A stretch of DNA of 64,000 bases from Rhodoferax antarcticus ANT.BR (GCF_001938565.1 NZ_MSYM01000008.1:275762-339761), one strand, 5' to 3'; positions 27,590 through 37,392 are shown, counted from the first letter of the stretch. A program made the numbers and translations. Notes: generated by a model from the sequence alone, not told the origin.

Positions 27590-27650
27590 ATCTGCCCCAA
27601 CACCTGTTGACGGCTTACCGCCAGAACTGCTACCGAGGCAAGTCCTTGGA

Positions 27651-27689
27651 GCGGCTGACGATTTCTGGTACTCCAGTATGAGGAGGCCG
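27651..27689 (+). repeat. 39-bp repeat, inverted relative to 7413-7451
   Basis: It matches the reverse complement of 7413-7451 at 37 of 39 positions. It lies in the short gap between the recX and argC ends and encodes the fragment DDFWYSSMRRP in one frame, so it may be the remnant end of a mobile-element gene. Confidence 0.6.
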
Positions 27690-27718
27690 ACCCAAGGGCT
27701 TGCCTTGCGGGTCAGAAG

Positions 27719-28672
27719 TTAAAGCCCCAGCATCAGTTTCAGGTTTTGCACCGCTGCGCCACTGGCGCCTTTGCCCAGGTTGTCCAGCCGCGCCACCAGC
27801 ACCGCGTGGCGAAAGCTGTCGCTGGCGTCTTGGTTGCCAAACACGCGCAACTCCATCGCATCGCTGCCGTCAAGCGCCACCGCGTCCAACTTGCTGTCAG
27901 AGTCGGTTTCCACCACGCTGACCCATTCACTACCTTGGTAATGGCTGGCCAGCACCTGATGCACATCAGACACGCTGGGTTGGCCCGGCAGCAGGTCCAG
28001 ATGCAGCGGGATTTGCACCAGCATGCCTTGCTTGAAATTGGCCACCGCAGGCACAAACAGCGGGCGACGCGTCAAGCCGGTGCAGGCCAGAATCTCCGGG
28101 ATGTGTTTGTGCTTGAGGCTCAGTGCATACAACTCATATGCTGGCGCGTTGCCTTGCTCGTACGCTTCAATCATGCTGCGGCCACCGCCTGAGTAGCCGC
28201 TGACCGCAGGCAAACACAGTGGAAAATCGAGCGGGATCAGGCCCGCGTCAATGAGCGGGCGCAGCAAAGCAATCGCGCCGGTGGCGTAACACCCCGGGTT
28301 GGCCACGCGCCGGGCGTTCTGAATCGCCTCGCGCTGGCCAGAGCACAATTCAGCAAAGCCATAAACCCAGCCAGGTGCGGTGCGATGCGCCGTGGAGGCA
28401 TCTATGAGTTTTGGGCCTTTTTGGCAAAACCCCAAGTCCAGGCCTGAAGCCCTTTCAATATCTGCGATCATAGCTACTGATTCAATAGCTGCCTCGTCAT
28501 GCAAGCACAGCACCACAAGATCCACCTGCGCCATCAGCGCGCGTTTGGCGCTAACGTCTTTGCGCAACTCAGGCGCGATGCTGACCAATTCGATGCCGGG
28601 CATGCCCTGAAGGCGCTCGCGAATTTGCAAGCCGGTGGTGCCGGCTTCTCCGTCGATGAATATTTTCTGCAT
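27719..28672 (-). CDS. argC: N-acetyl-gamma-glutamyl-phosphate reductase, short (type 2) form
   Basis: The 317-residue enzyme reduces N-acetylglutamyl phosphate to the semialdehyde in arginine synthesis. It shows the NADP-binding start [17 protein letters not shown], the dinucleotide region, and the catalytic cysteine in [14 protein letters not shown]. Between the conserved ESVA and [14 protein letters not shown] segments there is an apparent insert (about [19 protein letters not shown]) encoded by bases 28440-28490, which match the dispersed repeat on the plus strand. The insert keeps the frame, so the enzyme may still work. It is monocistronic and convergent with recX. Confidence 0.9.
   Translation of the reverse strand: MQKIFIDGEAGTTGLQIRERLQGMPGIELVSIAPELRKDVSAKRALMAQVDLVVLCLHDEAAIESVAMIADIERASGLDLGFCQKGPKLIDASTAHRTAPGWVYGFAELCSGQREAIQNARRVANPGCYATGAIALLRPLIDAGLIPLDFPLCLPAVSGYSGGGRSMIEAYEQGNAPAYELYALSLKHKHIPEILACTGLTRRPLFVPAVANFKQGMLVQIPLHLDLLPGQPSVSDVHQVLASHYQGSEWVSVVETDSDSKLDAVALDGSDAMELRVFGNQDASDSFRHAVLVARLDNLGKGASGAAVQNLKLMLGL
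28440..28490 (+). repeat. Dispersed-repeat-like copy inside argC
   Basis: AGGCCTGAAGCCCTTTCAAT and GCGATCATAGCTACTGATTC align with the intergenic copies (core AGGCCT..AGCCCTTT and GCGCTAATAGCTATTGAATC). The segment is in frame in argC and corresponds to residues that look additional to the family. Confidence 0.55.
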
Positions 28673-28835
28673 GGTGAATCGGGCTCCTGTTGCCGCGGCG
28701 CCTTGTAAGGCGGCCTAAAGATTGCGCTAAAGCACCATGATACAGTTCTGGCCCTATCGCAAAGCGTTGGCAACTCGCTGTCAAACAGCGGATTTTTGAC
28801 ACCATTCAACCACCCGTTCCTAAGAGAAACAGCTC

Positions 28836-30006
28836 ATGAAAATTCACGAGTACCAAGGCAAGGAAATCTTGCGCCAAGCCGGTGTGCCAGTGCCCCGCGG
28901 CATTGCAGCATTCACGGTTCAAGAAGCGGTGGAAGCCGCGCAAAAGCTCGGCGGCCCGGTATGGGTGGTCAAAGCGCAAATCCATGCGGGTGGTCGCGGT
29001 AAGGGCGGTGGCGTGAAGCTGGCGCGCTCGATTGACGAGGTCAGACAACTCGCGTCAGAGATTCTGGGCATGCAGTTGGTCACCCATCAGACCGGCCCGC
29101 TGGGTCAGAAAGTGCGCCGCCTGCTGATTGAAGATGGCGCTGACATCAAAAAAGAATACTACGTGTCGGCCGTGACCGACCGTACCAGCCAGCGCGTGGC
29201 CATGATTGTCTCTTCTGAAGGCGGCATGGACATCGAACACGTGGCAGAAGTGAGCCCTGAGAAGATCATCACCGAAATTGTCGACCCGGCCACCGGCCTG
29301 ACTGATGCCCAAGCCACCAAGCTGTCCAACGCGATTGGCGTGCCTGCTGACTCGGTGGCGCAAGCTGCCGACGTGCTGCAGAAGATCTACAAGGTCTACA
29401 TGGACACCGACGCATCGCTGGTGGAAATCAACCCACTGATTCTGGAAGGCAATGGCAACATCAAAGCCATCGACGCCAAGTTCAACTTTGATGCCAACGC
29501 GCTGTACCGTCACCCGGAAATTGTGGCTTACCGCGATCTGGACGAAGAAGACCCGGCCGAAGTGGAAGCCAGCAAGTTTGACCTGGCCTACATCAGCCTG
29601 GACGGCGATATTGGCTGTCTGGTCAACGGTGCCGGTCTGGCCATGGCTACCATGGACACCATCAAGCTGTTTGGCGCTGAGCCTGCCAACTTTCTGGACG
29701 TGGGCGGCGGTGCCACCCCCGAGAAGGTCACCGAAGCCTTCAAGATCATGCTGAAAAACCCCAAGGTCAAGGCCATTCTGGTCAACATCTTTGGCGGCAT
29801 CATGAAGTGCGACACCATCGCCCACGGCGTGATCACTGCTTGCAAAGCCACCCATTTGAGCGTGCCGCTGGTGGTGCGCATGAAGGGTACCAACGAAGAG
29901 ATGGGTAAAAAAAATGCTGGTCGAGTCTGGCCTGCCCATCATCAGCGCCGACACCATGGCCGACGCCGCTCAAAAAGTGGTCGCCGCTGTCAAAGCCGCA
30001 GCTTGA
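28836..30006 (+). pseudogene. sucC: Succinyl-CoA synthetase beta subunit with a +1 frameshift in an A run
   Basis: The frame codes a normal SucC (ATP-grasp domain, start [53 protein letters not shown]) for 359 codons. At 29907-29914 eight A residues replace the expected seven. The zero frame then reads unrelated residues to 30071. Dropping one A restores the normal 30-residue end ([20 protein letters not shown]...) with a stop at 30006 and total length 389. A sequencing error, a real mutation, or slippage on A8 would all fit. SucC forms the TCA-cycle enzyme with SucD, which follows and is intact. Confidence 0.85.
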
Positions 30007-30085
30007 ACGTCGTGAAACCTTGTGGGACAGACCGCAGCTACGCAAAGCGAGCCAGCTCTGTCCCCAACTGACTAGAAAGAGAACC

Positions 30086-30979
30086 ATGTCCATTCTGATC
30101 AACAAAGACACCAAGGTCATCACCCAAGGCATGACCGGCAAGACCGGTCAGTTCCACACCGAAAAGTGCCAGGAATACGCCAACGGCAAGCATTGTTTCG
30201 CCGCTGGCGTGAACCCCAAGAAGGCTGGCGAATCTATTTTCGGCATCCCGATTTACGCCTCCGTGAATGAAGCGGCGCGAGAGACCGGCTCCACCGTGTC
30301 GGTGATTTACGTGCCGCCCGCAGGCGCTTCTGCTGCCATCTGGGAAGCCGTTGAAGCCGATCTGGACCTGGTCATTTGCATCACCGAAGGCATTCCGGTG
30401 CGTGACATGCTTGAAGTGCGCAACAAAATGCGCGCCAAAGAGGCCGCCGGCGGCAAGAAAACCCTGCTGCTCGGGCCCAATTGCCCTGGTGTCATCACCC
30501 CTGAAGAGATCAAGATTGGCATCATGCCCGGTCACATTCACCGCAAGGGTCGCATTGGTGTGGTGTCGCGCTCGGGCACGTTGACCTACGAAGCGGTGGC
30601 GCAATTGACCGAAATCGGTCTGGGCCAATCTACCGCTGTTGGTATTGGTGGCGACCCGATCAATGGCCTGAAGCACATCGACATCATGCAAGCCTTTAAC
30701 GACGATCCTGACACCGATGCGGTCATCATGATCGGCGAAATTGGCGGCCCCGACGAGGCTGAAGCTGCCCGCTGGTGCAAGCTCAATATGAAGAAACCGA
30801 TCGTCGGCTTCATCGCTGGCGTGACCGCCCCGGCTGGCAAGCGCATGGGCCACGCCGGTGCGCTGATTTCTGGCGGAGCCGATACCGCCGAAGCCAAACT
30901 GGCGGTGATGGAAGAGTGCGGTTTCAAGATTACACGCAATCCGTCCGAGATGGCCAAGTTGCTCAAGGCGATGCTCTGA
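30086..30979 (+). CDS. sucD: Succinyl-CoA synthetase alpha subunit
   Basis: The 297-residue subunit carries the CoA-binding domain (ILINKDTKVITQGMTGKTG), the GPNCPGVITP segment and the active-site histidine that is phosphorylated (GHAGALISGG). With SucC it interconverts succinyl-CoA and succinate with ATP formation. ATG 30086 is chosen after AGAAAGAGAACC; the open frame upstream is non-homologous. It is 79 bases after the repaired sucC stop and is followed by an intrinsic terminator. Confidence 0.96.
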   Translation: MSILINKDTKVITQGMTGKTGQFHTEKCQEYANGKHCFAAGVNPKKAGESIFGIPIYASVNEAARETGSTVSVIYVPPAGASAAIWEAVEADLDLVICITEGIPVRDMLEVRNKMRAKEAAGGKKTLLLGPNCPGVITPEEIKIGIMPGHIHRKGRIGVVSRSGTLTYEAVAQLTEIGLGQSTAVGIGGDPINGLKHIDIMQAFNDDPDTDAVIMIGEIGGPDEAEAARWCKLNMKKPIVGFIAGVTAPAGKRMGHAGALISGGADTAEAKLAVMEECGFKITRNPSEMAKLLKAML

Positions 30980-31308
30980 AAACCTGATGCGTGGATGCCC
31001 CCAGGTGTGCTCTGGGCAGGCTGCAGGCCGGACTGTCCCGAGGGGCAATCCGGCTTTTTTTATGCTTTGATACGGGTTGCGCGAAAGAAAAGCATGAAAT
31101 GCCCATGGACATGTTTGCCAGGAAGCCAGACATTCCACTTATTATTCGTTTCGTTTTACAAGTTTTTACAAATCAAGTCGTGGGCTGTCTCACGGTTGAA
31201 TCCGTCGTTAGGAGAACCTCAGTTGGCACTGAACAACGCCCTGGTTGCAGGGGCTACGAATAAAGGGCCGGTCATTCGCCCGGCCGGTCGGGGTATGCCC
31301 TGTTACCC
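30980..31308. other. Non-coding interval between sucD and the PP2C phosphatase gene
   Basis: This 329-base gap holds the sucD terminator (31027-31061) and an AT-rich stretch around 31135-31185 that could contain the promoter of the phosphatase operon. Two open frames of 90-105 codons here have no recognisable features and no good ribosome sites. Confidence 0.6.
31027..31061 (+). terminator. Intrinsic terminator of sucCD
   Basis: GCCGGA (31027-31032) pairs with TCCGGC (31049-31054), with an inner stem TGTCCC/GGGGCA, followed by seven T residues. Confidence 0.85.
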
Positions 31309-32100
31309 ATGATGCAGTTTAGTTTTCATGGACTGACAGATACCGGCCTGGTCCGGACCAACAACGAAGATGCGTTTGACTTCGACGCCATCCACGGCGT
31401 TGCCATGCTCGCGGACGGTATGGGCGGCTACAACGCGGGAGAAGTGGCCAGCAGCATGGCGGTGCTGGGCGTCAAGGGTGAACTGGTGCGTTGGTTGGCG
31501 GCCAACGGCCCCCACCAAAGTGCCAAGCAAGTGTCGCGAGTCGTTGAGACCTGCTTTGACGAGGCCAATCTGGCCATCCTGAACGCCTCTATTTCCAACC
31601 CGCACTACACCGGCATGGGCACGACGCTGGTGGTGGGCGTGTTTCATGACAGGCGGCTGATCCTCGCCCATGTGGGCGACTCACGCTGTTACCGCCTGCG
31701 TTCTGGCGTGCTGACGCAGATGACCAAAGACCACTCGATGCTGCAGGAGCAGGTGGATGCCGGTTTTCTGACACAAGCGCAAGCCGCCTACGCACCTGGC
31801 AAAAACCTGCTGACCCGAGCGCTGGGTGTCGAGGAGGTTTTACGCGTTGATCTGCGTGAACACGCTGTCGAGCCAGGCGACCTGTATCTGATGTGCTCGG
31901 ACGGCCTGACCGACATGATGACTGACAAAGAGATGACGCTGGTTCTGACGCAGCGCGCCCAGTTAGTCCAAATGGCCGCTGAACTGGTAGAGCAGTGCAA
32001 CCGCAACGGCGGGCGTGACAATATCTCGGTCATGTTGGTGCAGGCTGACGGTCCCGCCGGGAAAACCGGGTTAATCTCACGCATGTTCAGTAAGCCCTGA
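31309..32100 (+). CDS. PP2C-family serine/threonine protein phosphatase
   Basis: The 263-residue protein is a soluble bacterial PP2C (PPM) enzyme with metal-binding aspartates in RTNNEDAFDFD, LADGMGGYNAGEVAS, SDGLTDMMTD and GGRDNISVMLV, plus GMGTTLVVG and AHVGDSRCYRLR. It dephosphorylates Ser/Thr phosphoproteins. The next genes encode an FHA-domain protein and a secretion-type ATPase, so it may control phosphorylation read by the FHA protein; no Ser/Thr kinase gene is in view. The start may be ATG 31309 or 31312. Confidence 0.9.
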   Translation: MMQFSFHGLTDTGLVRTNNEDAFDFDAIHGVAMLADGMGGYNAGEVASSMAVLGVKGELVRWLAANGPHQSAKQVSRVVETCFDEANLAILNASISNPHYTGMGTTLVVGVFHDRRLILAHVGDSRCYRLRSGVLTQMTKDHSMLQEQVDAGFLTQAQAAYAPGKNLLTRALGVEEVLRVDLREHAVEPGDLYLMCSDGLTDMMTDKEMTLVLTQRAQLVQMAAELVEQCNRNGGRDNISVMLVQADGPAGKTGLISRMFSKP

Positions 32101-32157
32101 GGTCATGATGGTGATGGCCCAGGCAAACCCATATACTGCGCTGTACAGGAGGTAGTC

Positions 32158-32796
32158 ATGCCCAAAATAACGGTGATGATGGACGGGGTCGTCCACAGCG
32201 AAGTCACGTTAACCAAAGAGCGCACCACTATTGGGCGCAGGCCTTACAACGATGTGGTGATCGAGAACCTGACGGTCAGCGGCGAGCACGGCGTGCTGAT
32301 CATGGATGGCAAACAGGTCAGCATCGAAGACTTGCACAGCACCAACGGCACCTACATAGACGGCAAGGCGGTCAAACGCCAAGTCTTGCGTCATGGCGAT
32401 GTCATGGACATGGGTAAATACAAGGTCAAGTTCGATGCTTCGGTCGCGGATGAATTTGGCAAAACCATGCTGTCCACGCCGCGTGCGGCAGCGCCCGCTG
32501 CGGCTGTGCCACCGGTGACGCTCACCATGCCCGAATTGCGTGGCTCTATCAAAGTCTTGTCAGGCGCCGCGGCGGGTCGGGAAATGGCCTTGACCAAGGT
32601 GGTGACCACGGTGGGTAAACCTGGGGTATCGGTGGCTGCGGTGACCCAGCGTCGCCACAATTTCTTTGTGCATCACGTTGAAGGCCATGACCGCATGACC
32701 CTCAATGGCGATGTTGTCGGCGCCGAGCCGGTGGTGCTCAAGCATGGTGACCGGATCATGCTGGCAGGCACTGAGATGCAGTTTTTGCAAGGTTGA
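32158..32796 (+). CDS. FHA-domain protein
   Basis: The 212-residue protein has an N-terminal FHA domain: RTTIGRRPYNDVVIENLTVSGEHGVL with the conserved arginine and serine, and STNGTYIDGKAV, which bind phosphothreonine. The second half (GSIKVLSGAAAGREMALTKVVTTVGKPG...HNFFVHHVEG) looks like a degenerate second FHA domain. ATG 32158 follows AGGAGGTAGTC. It probably senses a phosphoprotein in the same module as the adjacent PP2C phosphatase. Confidence 0.88.
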   Translation: MPKITVMMDGVVHSEVTLTKERTTIGRRPYNDVVIENLTVSGEHGVLIMDGKQVSIEDLHSTNGTYIDGKAVKRQVLRHGDVMDMGKYKVKFDASVADEFGKTMLSTPRAAAPAAAVPPVTLTMPELRGSIKVLSGAAAGREMALTKVVTTVGKPGVSVAAVTQRRHNFFVHHVEGHDRMTLNGDVVGAEPVVLKHGDRIMLAGTEMQFLQG

Positions 32797-32872
32797 TGGG
32801 TGGTGAGGCTCTTATGGTGAGCCCTGTGTTGTTCGCCTTGAACCCAGCCCCGCTGCAGGCAATGGCTTTGCC

Positions 32873-35248
32873 ATGAACAGCGGACTCAGGCTCCACAGCC
32901 CGGATCGGGCAGGCATGACCTTTGAGGCGCTCTTTTACAAGCAACTTCAGCATGTCACCGCGCGCATTCACGAGACGGACAACATCGAGCAGATCATGCT
33001 TGAGTCCAGTGCCGACATTTGCAAGCTCTTCAACGCCGACCGGCTCACCTTGTACGTGGTCAACGAAGACCAGTCAGCGATTGTCTCCAAGGTCAAGACG
33101 GGCCTGAACAGCAGCCGCGATCTCAAATTGCCCATCTCGCCGCAAAGCATCGCCGGTTACGTCGCCTTCAGCCACATGCTTGTGAACTTGCCGGATGTGT
33201 ATGACGACGCATCCCTGAAAACCATCCACCCGGCCCTGTCGTTCTTGAAAGAGGTGGACAAGCGTTCTGGCTACCGAACCCGCCAGATGCTGGTGGCGCC
33301 AATTCTCGAGGGAGAAACCCTCTATGGCGTGTTGCAGGTCATCAACAACAAGAACGACAAACCGTTTGGCGAGCTGGAGGTTGAGGGCATTTCGCAGCTA
33401 TGCAAAACCCTGGCGACGGCGATCAAGCACCGCATCCACGAAGCCGACGGCAACCTGCGCCGCATGGTCACCAAGTATGACGGCCTGGTGTCTGATGGCG
33501 TGATGACCGCCGTCGAACTGCAGCAATGCCTACAGGATGCGCGGGCACAGGGCCTAACCGTCGAGAACCTGTTGCTGACCCAGTACCAAGTGCGCTCCGC
33601 ACAGATCGGGCCGTCACTGGCCAAATTCTTTGCTGTGCCTTACGAGCCCTGGACCGAGGGACGCATCCGCTCCGAGGCACTGCACGGCGCACTCAAGCGT
33701 GAATTCATTGAAGAGCAGGGTTGGATTCCGCTGGAAGACTCGCCCGCAGGCTTGGTCATCATGTGCCTGGACCCAGAAGCCGTGCGCAGTTCGCGCATCG
33801 TCCAGCAAGTGTTCCCGCGCATCACCAAGTTTGCCTACCGGGTCACCACCCACACCGAATTTCGCGACACCATCGGGCAGATTTTTGGCATTGAGGTCGT
33901 GGGCGGCAGCATCAGCGACATGCTGGCCGACATGGACAGCGGCCCGCTGGAGGATGACGGTGGCCTCAGTGATGCGCTGGAGTCAGCCGCTGCTGACAAC
34001 GAACTGGTCAAGTTCGTCAACAAGGTCATCATCGATGCCTACCACCAGGGCGCCTCCGACATCCACGTCGAGCCGATGCCGGGCAAGTTCAAAACGGGTA
34101 TCCGTTTTCGCATCGACGGCTCACTGCAACCCTATGTCGAGGTGCCCTCGCATTTCCGCCAGGCCATGGTGACACGCCTGAAAATCATGTGCGACCTGGA
34201 CATTTCCGAACGCCGCAAGCCGCAGGACGGCAAGATCAAGTTCAAGAAATACGGCCCAATCGACATTGAGCTGCGGGTGGCCACTATTCCGTCTGCAGGC
34301 GGTGTGGAAGACGTGGTGATGCGGATTCTGGCCGCCGGCGAGCCGATTCCGCTGGACAAGCTCGGCCTGACCGCGCACAACATGGCGCGGGTGATACAAA
34401 CCATCGAGAAGCCTTACGGCCTTTTCTATGTGTGCGGCCCCACCGGCTCGGGTAAAACCACCACGCTGCACTCGATCCTGAAGCGACTCAACAAGACTGA
34501 TACCAAGATCTGGACCGCCGAAGACCCGGTTGAAATCACCCAAAAAGGCCTGCGCCAGGTGCAGATCAACCGCAAGGCGGGCATCGACTTTGCCTTGATC
34601 ATGCGGGCGTTTTTGCGGGCTGACCCAGACATCATCATGGTCGGCGAATCGCGCGACCATGAAACCGTGGCCATGGGCGTGGAGGCCTCACTTACTGGCC
34701 ACCTGGTGTTTTCCACGTTGCACACGAACTCGGCGCCTGAGTCCATCACCCGGCTGCTGGACATGGGCATGGACCCGTTCAACTTTGCCGATGCGCTCCT
34801 TGGCATTCTGGCGCAGCGCCTAGCCAAGAAGCTCTGCGTCTGCAAGGAAGCCTTTGTGCCTGACGACGAAGAACTGCGCCTATTTGCCATGGAATATGCC
34901 GAGGAGCTGCGGCATTCTGCGCTGTGGGCGGACGATTACGAAGTGCAGCTTGCCAAACTGATGGCGGGCTGGAAGCAGCAGTATGCTGAAGACGGACAGT
35001 TGCACTTTTACCGGCATGTCGGCTGCGACAAATGCAACCAGACAGGCTACAAGGGCCGCATCGGGCTGCATGAGCTGCTCATTGCCGACGACGGCATCAA
35101 GAAGCTAATCCAGGAACGCGCCCGCGTCGCCGAGGTGTTTGCTGCGGCAGTCGAAGGCGGCATGCGCACCCTGAAGATGGACGGCATGGAAAAGGTCATG
35201 ATGGGCCTGACCGACCTGAAAATGGTGCGCTCGGTCTGCATCAAGTAG
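32873..35248 (+). CDS. GspE/PilB-type secretion ATPase with N-terminal GAF domain
   Basis: This 791-residue protein combines an N-terminal GAF domain (about 15-185, LFNADRLTLYVVNED...APILEGETLYGVLQVINNKN), an MshEN-like region (about 205-335), and a hexameric type II/IV ATPase core with Walker A GPTGSGKTTT, Asp box and FLRADPDIIMVGESRD, His box GHLVFSTLHTN. A zinc C4 element is present as CVC...CDKCNQTGYKG. Such ATPases drive pilus assembly or type II secretion. The GAF domain implies ligand control and is not standard. No pilin or secretin genes lie alongside; the PP2C and FHA genes upstream suggest phospho-control. Confidence 0.9.
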   Translation: MNSGLRLHSPDRAGMTFEALFYKQLQHVTARIHETDNIEQIMLESSADICKLFNADRLTLYVVNEDQSAIVSKVKTGLNSSRDLKLPISPQSIAGYVAFSHMLVNLPDVYDDASLKTIHPALSFLKEVDKRSGYRTRQMLVAPILEGETLYGVLQVINNKNDKPFGELEVEGISQLCKTLATAIKHRIHEADGNLRRMVTKYDGLVSDGVMTAVELQQCLQDARAQGLTVENLLLTQYQVRSAQIGPSLAKFFAVPYEPWTEGRIRSEALHGALKREFIEEQGWIPLEDSPAGLVIMCLDPEAVRSSRIVQQVFPRITKFAYRVTTHTEFRDTIGQIFGIEVVGGSISDMLADMDSGPLEDDGGLSDALESAAADNELVKFVNKVIIDAYHQGASDIHVEPMPGKFKTGIRFRIDGSLQPYVEVPSHFRQAMVTRLKIMCDLDISERRKPQDGKIKFKKYGPIDIELRVATIPSAGGVEDVVMRILAAGEPIPLDKLGLTAHNMARVIQTIEKPYGLFYVCGPTGSGKTTTLHSILKRLNKTDTKIWTAEDPVEITQKGLRQVQINRKAGIDFALIMRAFLRADPDIIMVGESRDHETVAMGVEASLTGHLVFSTLHTNSAPESITRLLDMGMDPFNFADALLGILAQRLAKKLCVCKEAFVPDDEELRLFAMEYAEELRHSALWADDYEVQLAKLMAGWKQQYAEDGQLHFYRHVGCDKCNQTGYKGRIGLHELLIADDGIKKLIQERARVAEVFAAAVEGGMRTLKMDGMEKVMMGLTDLKMVRSVCIK

Positions 35249-35572
35249 CGCCGGATCGTTTTGAGGTTTAAGTATCTTTTAAGCCTCTAGACCTTATAGA
35301 AACAGCGGGAGAAGCTCTTATTAATGTAGCACTTTATATGTTGTTAGCCAACCATCAGCAAGCTGGTGACGGTGGCCAGAATGCGATCAACCCACGCGTT
35401 CATGGATGAGGCGCGCCAAGGGGCGCAGTCGTGGCTTGTCTCCTTGCGGCTTGGGCGCAAACCCTTGCGTCAGACTTGTTTTTTTATGCTTTGGCGCACA
35501 ATTGCGCAAACAAAATGATTTGTCTGGCCGTGCCACTTTGCCCGGCAGCACCATCTTTTTGGAGGATTTAAC
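35249..35572. other. Intergenic region before the M48 protease gene
   Basis: It contains a dispersed-repeat copy (35275-35332) and, further on, TTGCGTCAGACTTGTTTTTT followed by TATGCT, a possible promoter, then the ribosome site GGAGGA. I see no further gene. Confidence 0.6.
35275..35332 (+). repeat. Dispersed repeat copy after the secretion ATPase gene
   Basis: TCTTTTAAGCCTCTAGACC and TTATAGAAACAGCGGGAGAA correspond to the repeat core in degenerate form. Confidence 0.6.
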
Positions 35573-36424
35573 TTGACGACTACAGAGCATTACAGTTGCC
35601 TTTTTTGCGCCAGGCGGCGCTTGCTGCTGCAAGGTGCGGCCTTGTCGCTGCTGGTGCCGGGTGCTGGGCTGCAACTGGCCCAGGCGGAAAGTGTGGATGT
35701 CGGGCGCAACTCGGTCTTTACCAAGCTGATACCGGCTGAAACCATCGAGAAGTCTGCTGCTGCGCAATACGCCCAGATGATGCAGCAGGCCGCAGCCCAG
35801 AAGGCGCTGGCGGGCAGAGACCACCCGCAGGTCAAGCGTTTGCGGGCGATTGCGACAAAAACCATTCCCCATGCCTTGAGTTGGAATCCCCGCGCACGCG
35901 ACTGGAATTGGGAGGTCAACCTGATTGCCAGCAAGCAGATCAACGCCTTTTGCATGCCTGGGGGCAAGATCGCGTTTTACACCGGCATCCTGGACCAGCT
36001 CAAGCTGACCGACGACGAGGCCGCCACGGTGATGGGGCACGAAGTGGCTCACGCCCTGCGCGAGCATGCCCGCGAGCGCATGGGCAAAAACGCGGCAACC
36101 GGCATTGGGGCGACCTTGCTCAGCCAGGTGCTGGGCTTGGGCGAACTGGGCCAAACAGTCGCCAACTATGGCGCCCAGTTGCTCAGCTTGCAGTTCAGCC
36201 GTAGTGACGAGTCCGAGGCCGATCTGGTGGGCATGGAACTGGCAGCGCGTGCCGGGTTTGACCCTCGTGCCGGGGTTAGCCTGTGGCAAAAAATGGCCAT
36301 TGCCAGCAGAGGCGCACCACCGCAGTGGTTGTCGACCCATCCGGCCGGGCCCACCCGAATTGCCGATATCGAAGCCAATTTGCCCAAGGTGCTGCCCTTA
36401 TACGCCCGCTCCCGGCCGGGCTGA
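35573..36424 (+). CDS. M48 family metalloprotease with Tat-like signal
   Basis: This 283-residue protein has an N-terminal RRRLLLQGAALSLLVPGAG stretch resembling a Tat signal and an M48 peptidase domain with the zinc motif HEVAH (GHEVAHALREHARERMG) and the downstream glutamate region SDESEADLVGMELAARAGFDP. It resembles periplasmic LoiP/BepA proteases that clear misfolded outer membrane proteins; there is no TPR tail as in BepA. The start is TTG 35573 after GGAGGA. It converges with rsmI. Confidence 0.87.
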   Translation: MTTTEHYSCLFCARRRLLLQGAALSLLVPGAGLQLAQAESVDVGRNSVFTKLIPAETIEKSAAAQYAQMMQQAAAQKALAGRDHPQVKRLRAIATKTIPHALSWNPRARDWNWEVNLIASKQINAFCMPGGKIAFYTGILDQLKLTDDEAATVMGHEVAHALREHARERMGKNAATGIGATLLSQVLGLGELGQTVANYGAQLLSLQFSRSDESEADLVGMELAARAGFDPRAGVSLWQKMAIASRGAPPQWLSTHPAGPTRIADIEANLPKVLPLYARSRPG

Positions 36425-36439
36425 GCGGCAAGCTGGCGC

Positions 36440-37390
36440 TCAGTCGTGCGGCTCGGTGGTATCCGTTTTGAGAGCCAGAGCCTGCTGGTATAAGGCATTG
36501 CGTGGCTCGCCGGTGATGTCGGCTGCCAGTTTGACCGCTGTTTTTAGGGGCAGTTCTGCCAGCAGCAAGCGCAGCACCCGGCTGTCACTCTGGGTTTGGC
36601 TGCTGGTGTCGGCAGGGTGCAGCACCAGCGCAAATTCTCCGCGTGTGTGGTTGGCGTCCGTGGCCAGCCAGTGTGGCAGCTGGCTGGCAGGCAGGGTGAC
36701 GATCTCTTCGAACTGTTTGGTCAGTTCGCGCCCCACGGTCAGCGGGCGTTCACCCAGCGCTGCCAGGGCTTGCGCCAGGGCTTCAATGCGGTGTGGTGCC
36801 TCCAGCAGCACCACGGCCCGTGCCTCTGATACCAAAGCCAGCACCGCTTGGGTGCGCTCGGTGGCTTTGCTCGGCAAAAAGCCGGCGAACACAAAACCGC
36901 CCTGTGCGCTGGGGTCGGCGCCCACACCAGCCGCGCTCAGCACGGTGGTGACGCTACTGGCGCCGGGGATGGGCACCACTTTGAATCCGGCTTGGCGCAC
37001 ACCGGCCACCAAACGTGCGCCCGGGTCGCTGATGGCGGGCGTGCCGGCATCGCTCACATAGGCCACGCGCTGCCCCAGCGTCAAGCGATCCAGCACGCGC
37101 TGCACCGCCTGTGCTTCGTTGTGCTGGTGCACCGCCAGCCAGGGTGCTGCGCCTTTGTCGATGCCGTAAGCGCGAAACAGCGCCTGCGTGTGTCGGGTGT
37201 CCTCACACGCCACCACGTCAGCGAGTTGCAGCAGGTGTAGCGCGCGCAGGGTCATGTCGGCCAGATTGCCAATGGGCGTGGCCACCACATACAAGGCTGC
37301 AGGTGGATAATTCTGGCTTGCAGCAGCTTCCCTGGCACCGAGCAGGGCGGTGGCAAAGTTGGCGGCAATAACGGACGCATGGGTGCTCAT
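36440..37390 (-). CDS. rsmI: 16S rRNA (cytidine-1402-2'-O)-methyltransferase
   Basis: The 316-residue protein is RsmI: tetrapyrrole-methylase fold with LYVVATPIGNLADMTLRALHLL, CEDTRHTQALFRAYGI, YVSDAGTPAISDPGARLV and GFVFAGFLPSKATER. It 2'-O-methylates C1402 in the ribosomal decoding centre. ATG 37390 is chosen; the preceding TTG codon in frame adds one residue. The start is two bases from the divergent yraN start, so each promoter must lie within the other gene or further away. Confidence 0.93.
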   Translation of the reverse strand: MSTHASVIAANFATALLGAREAAASQNYPPAALYVVATPIGNLADMTLRALHLLQLADVVACEDTRHTQALFRAYGIDKGAAPWLAVHQHNEAQAVQRVLDRLTLGQRVAYVSDAGTPAISDPGARLVAGVRQAGFKVVPIPGASSVTTVLSAAGVGADPSAQGGFVFAGFLPSKATERTQAVLALVSEARAVVLLEAPHRIEALAQALAALGERPLTVGRELTKQFEEIVTLPASQLPHWLATDANHTRGEFALVLHPADTSSQTQSDSRVLRLLLAELPLKTAVKLAADITGEPRNALYQQALALKTDTTEPHD

Positions 37391-37392
37391 CA

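Noticed and set aside
30991..31312. Two overlapping open frames of 90-105 codons after sucD
   Set aside because: They run through the sucD terminator, lack ribosome sites and show no recognisable features.
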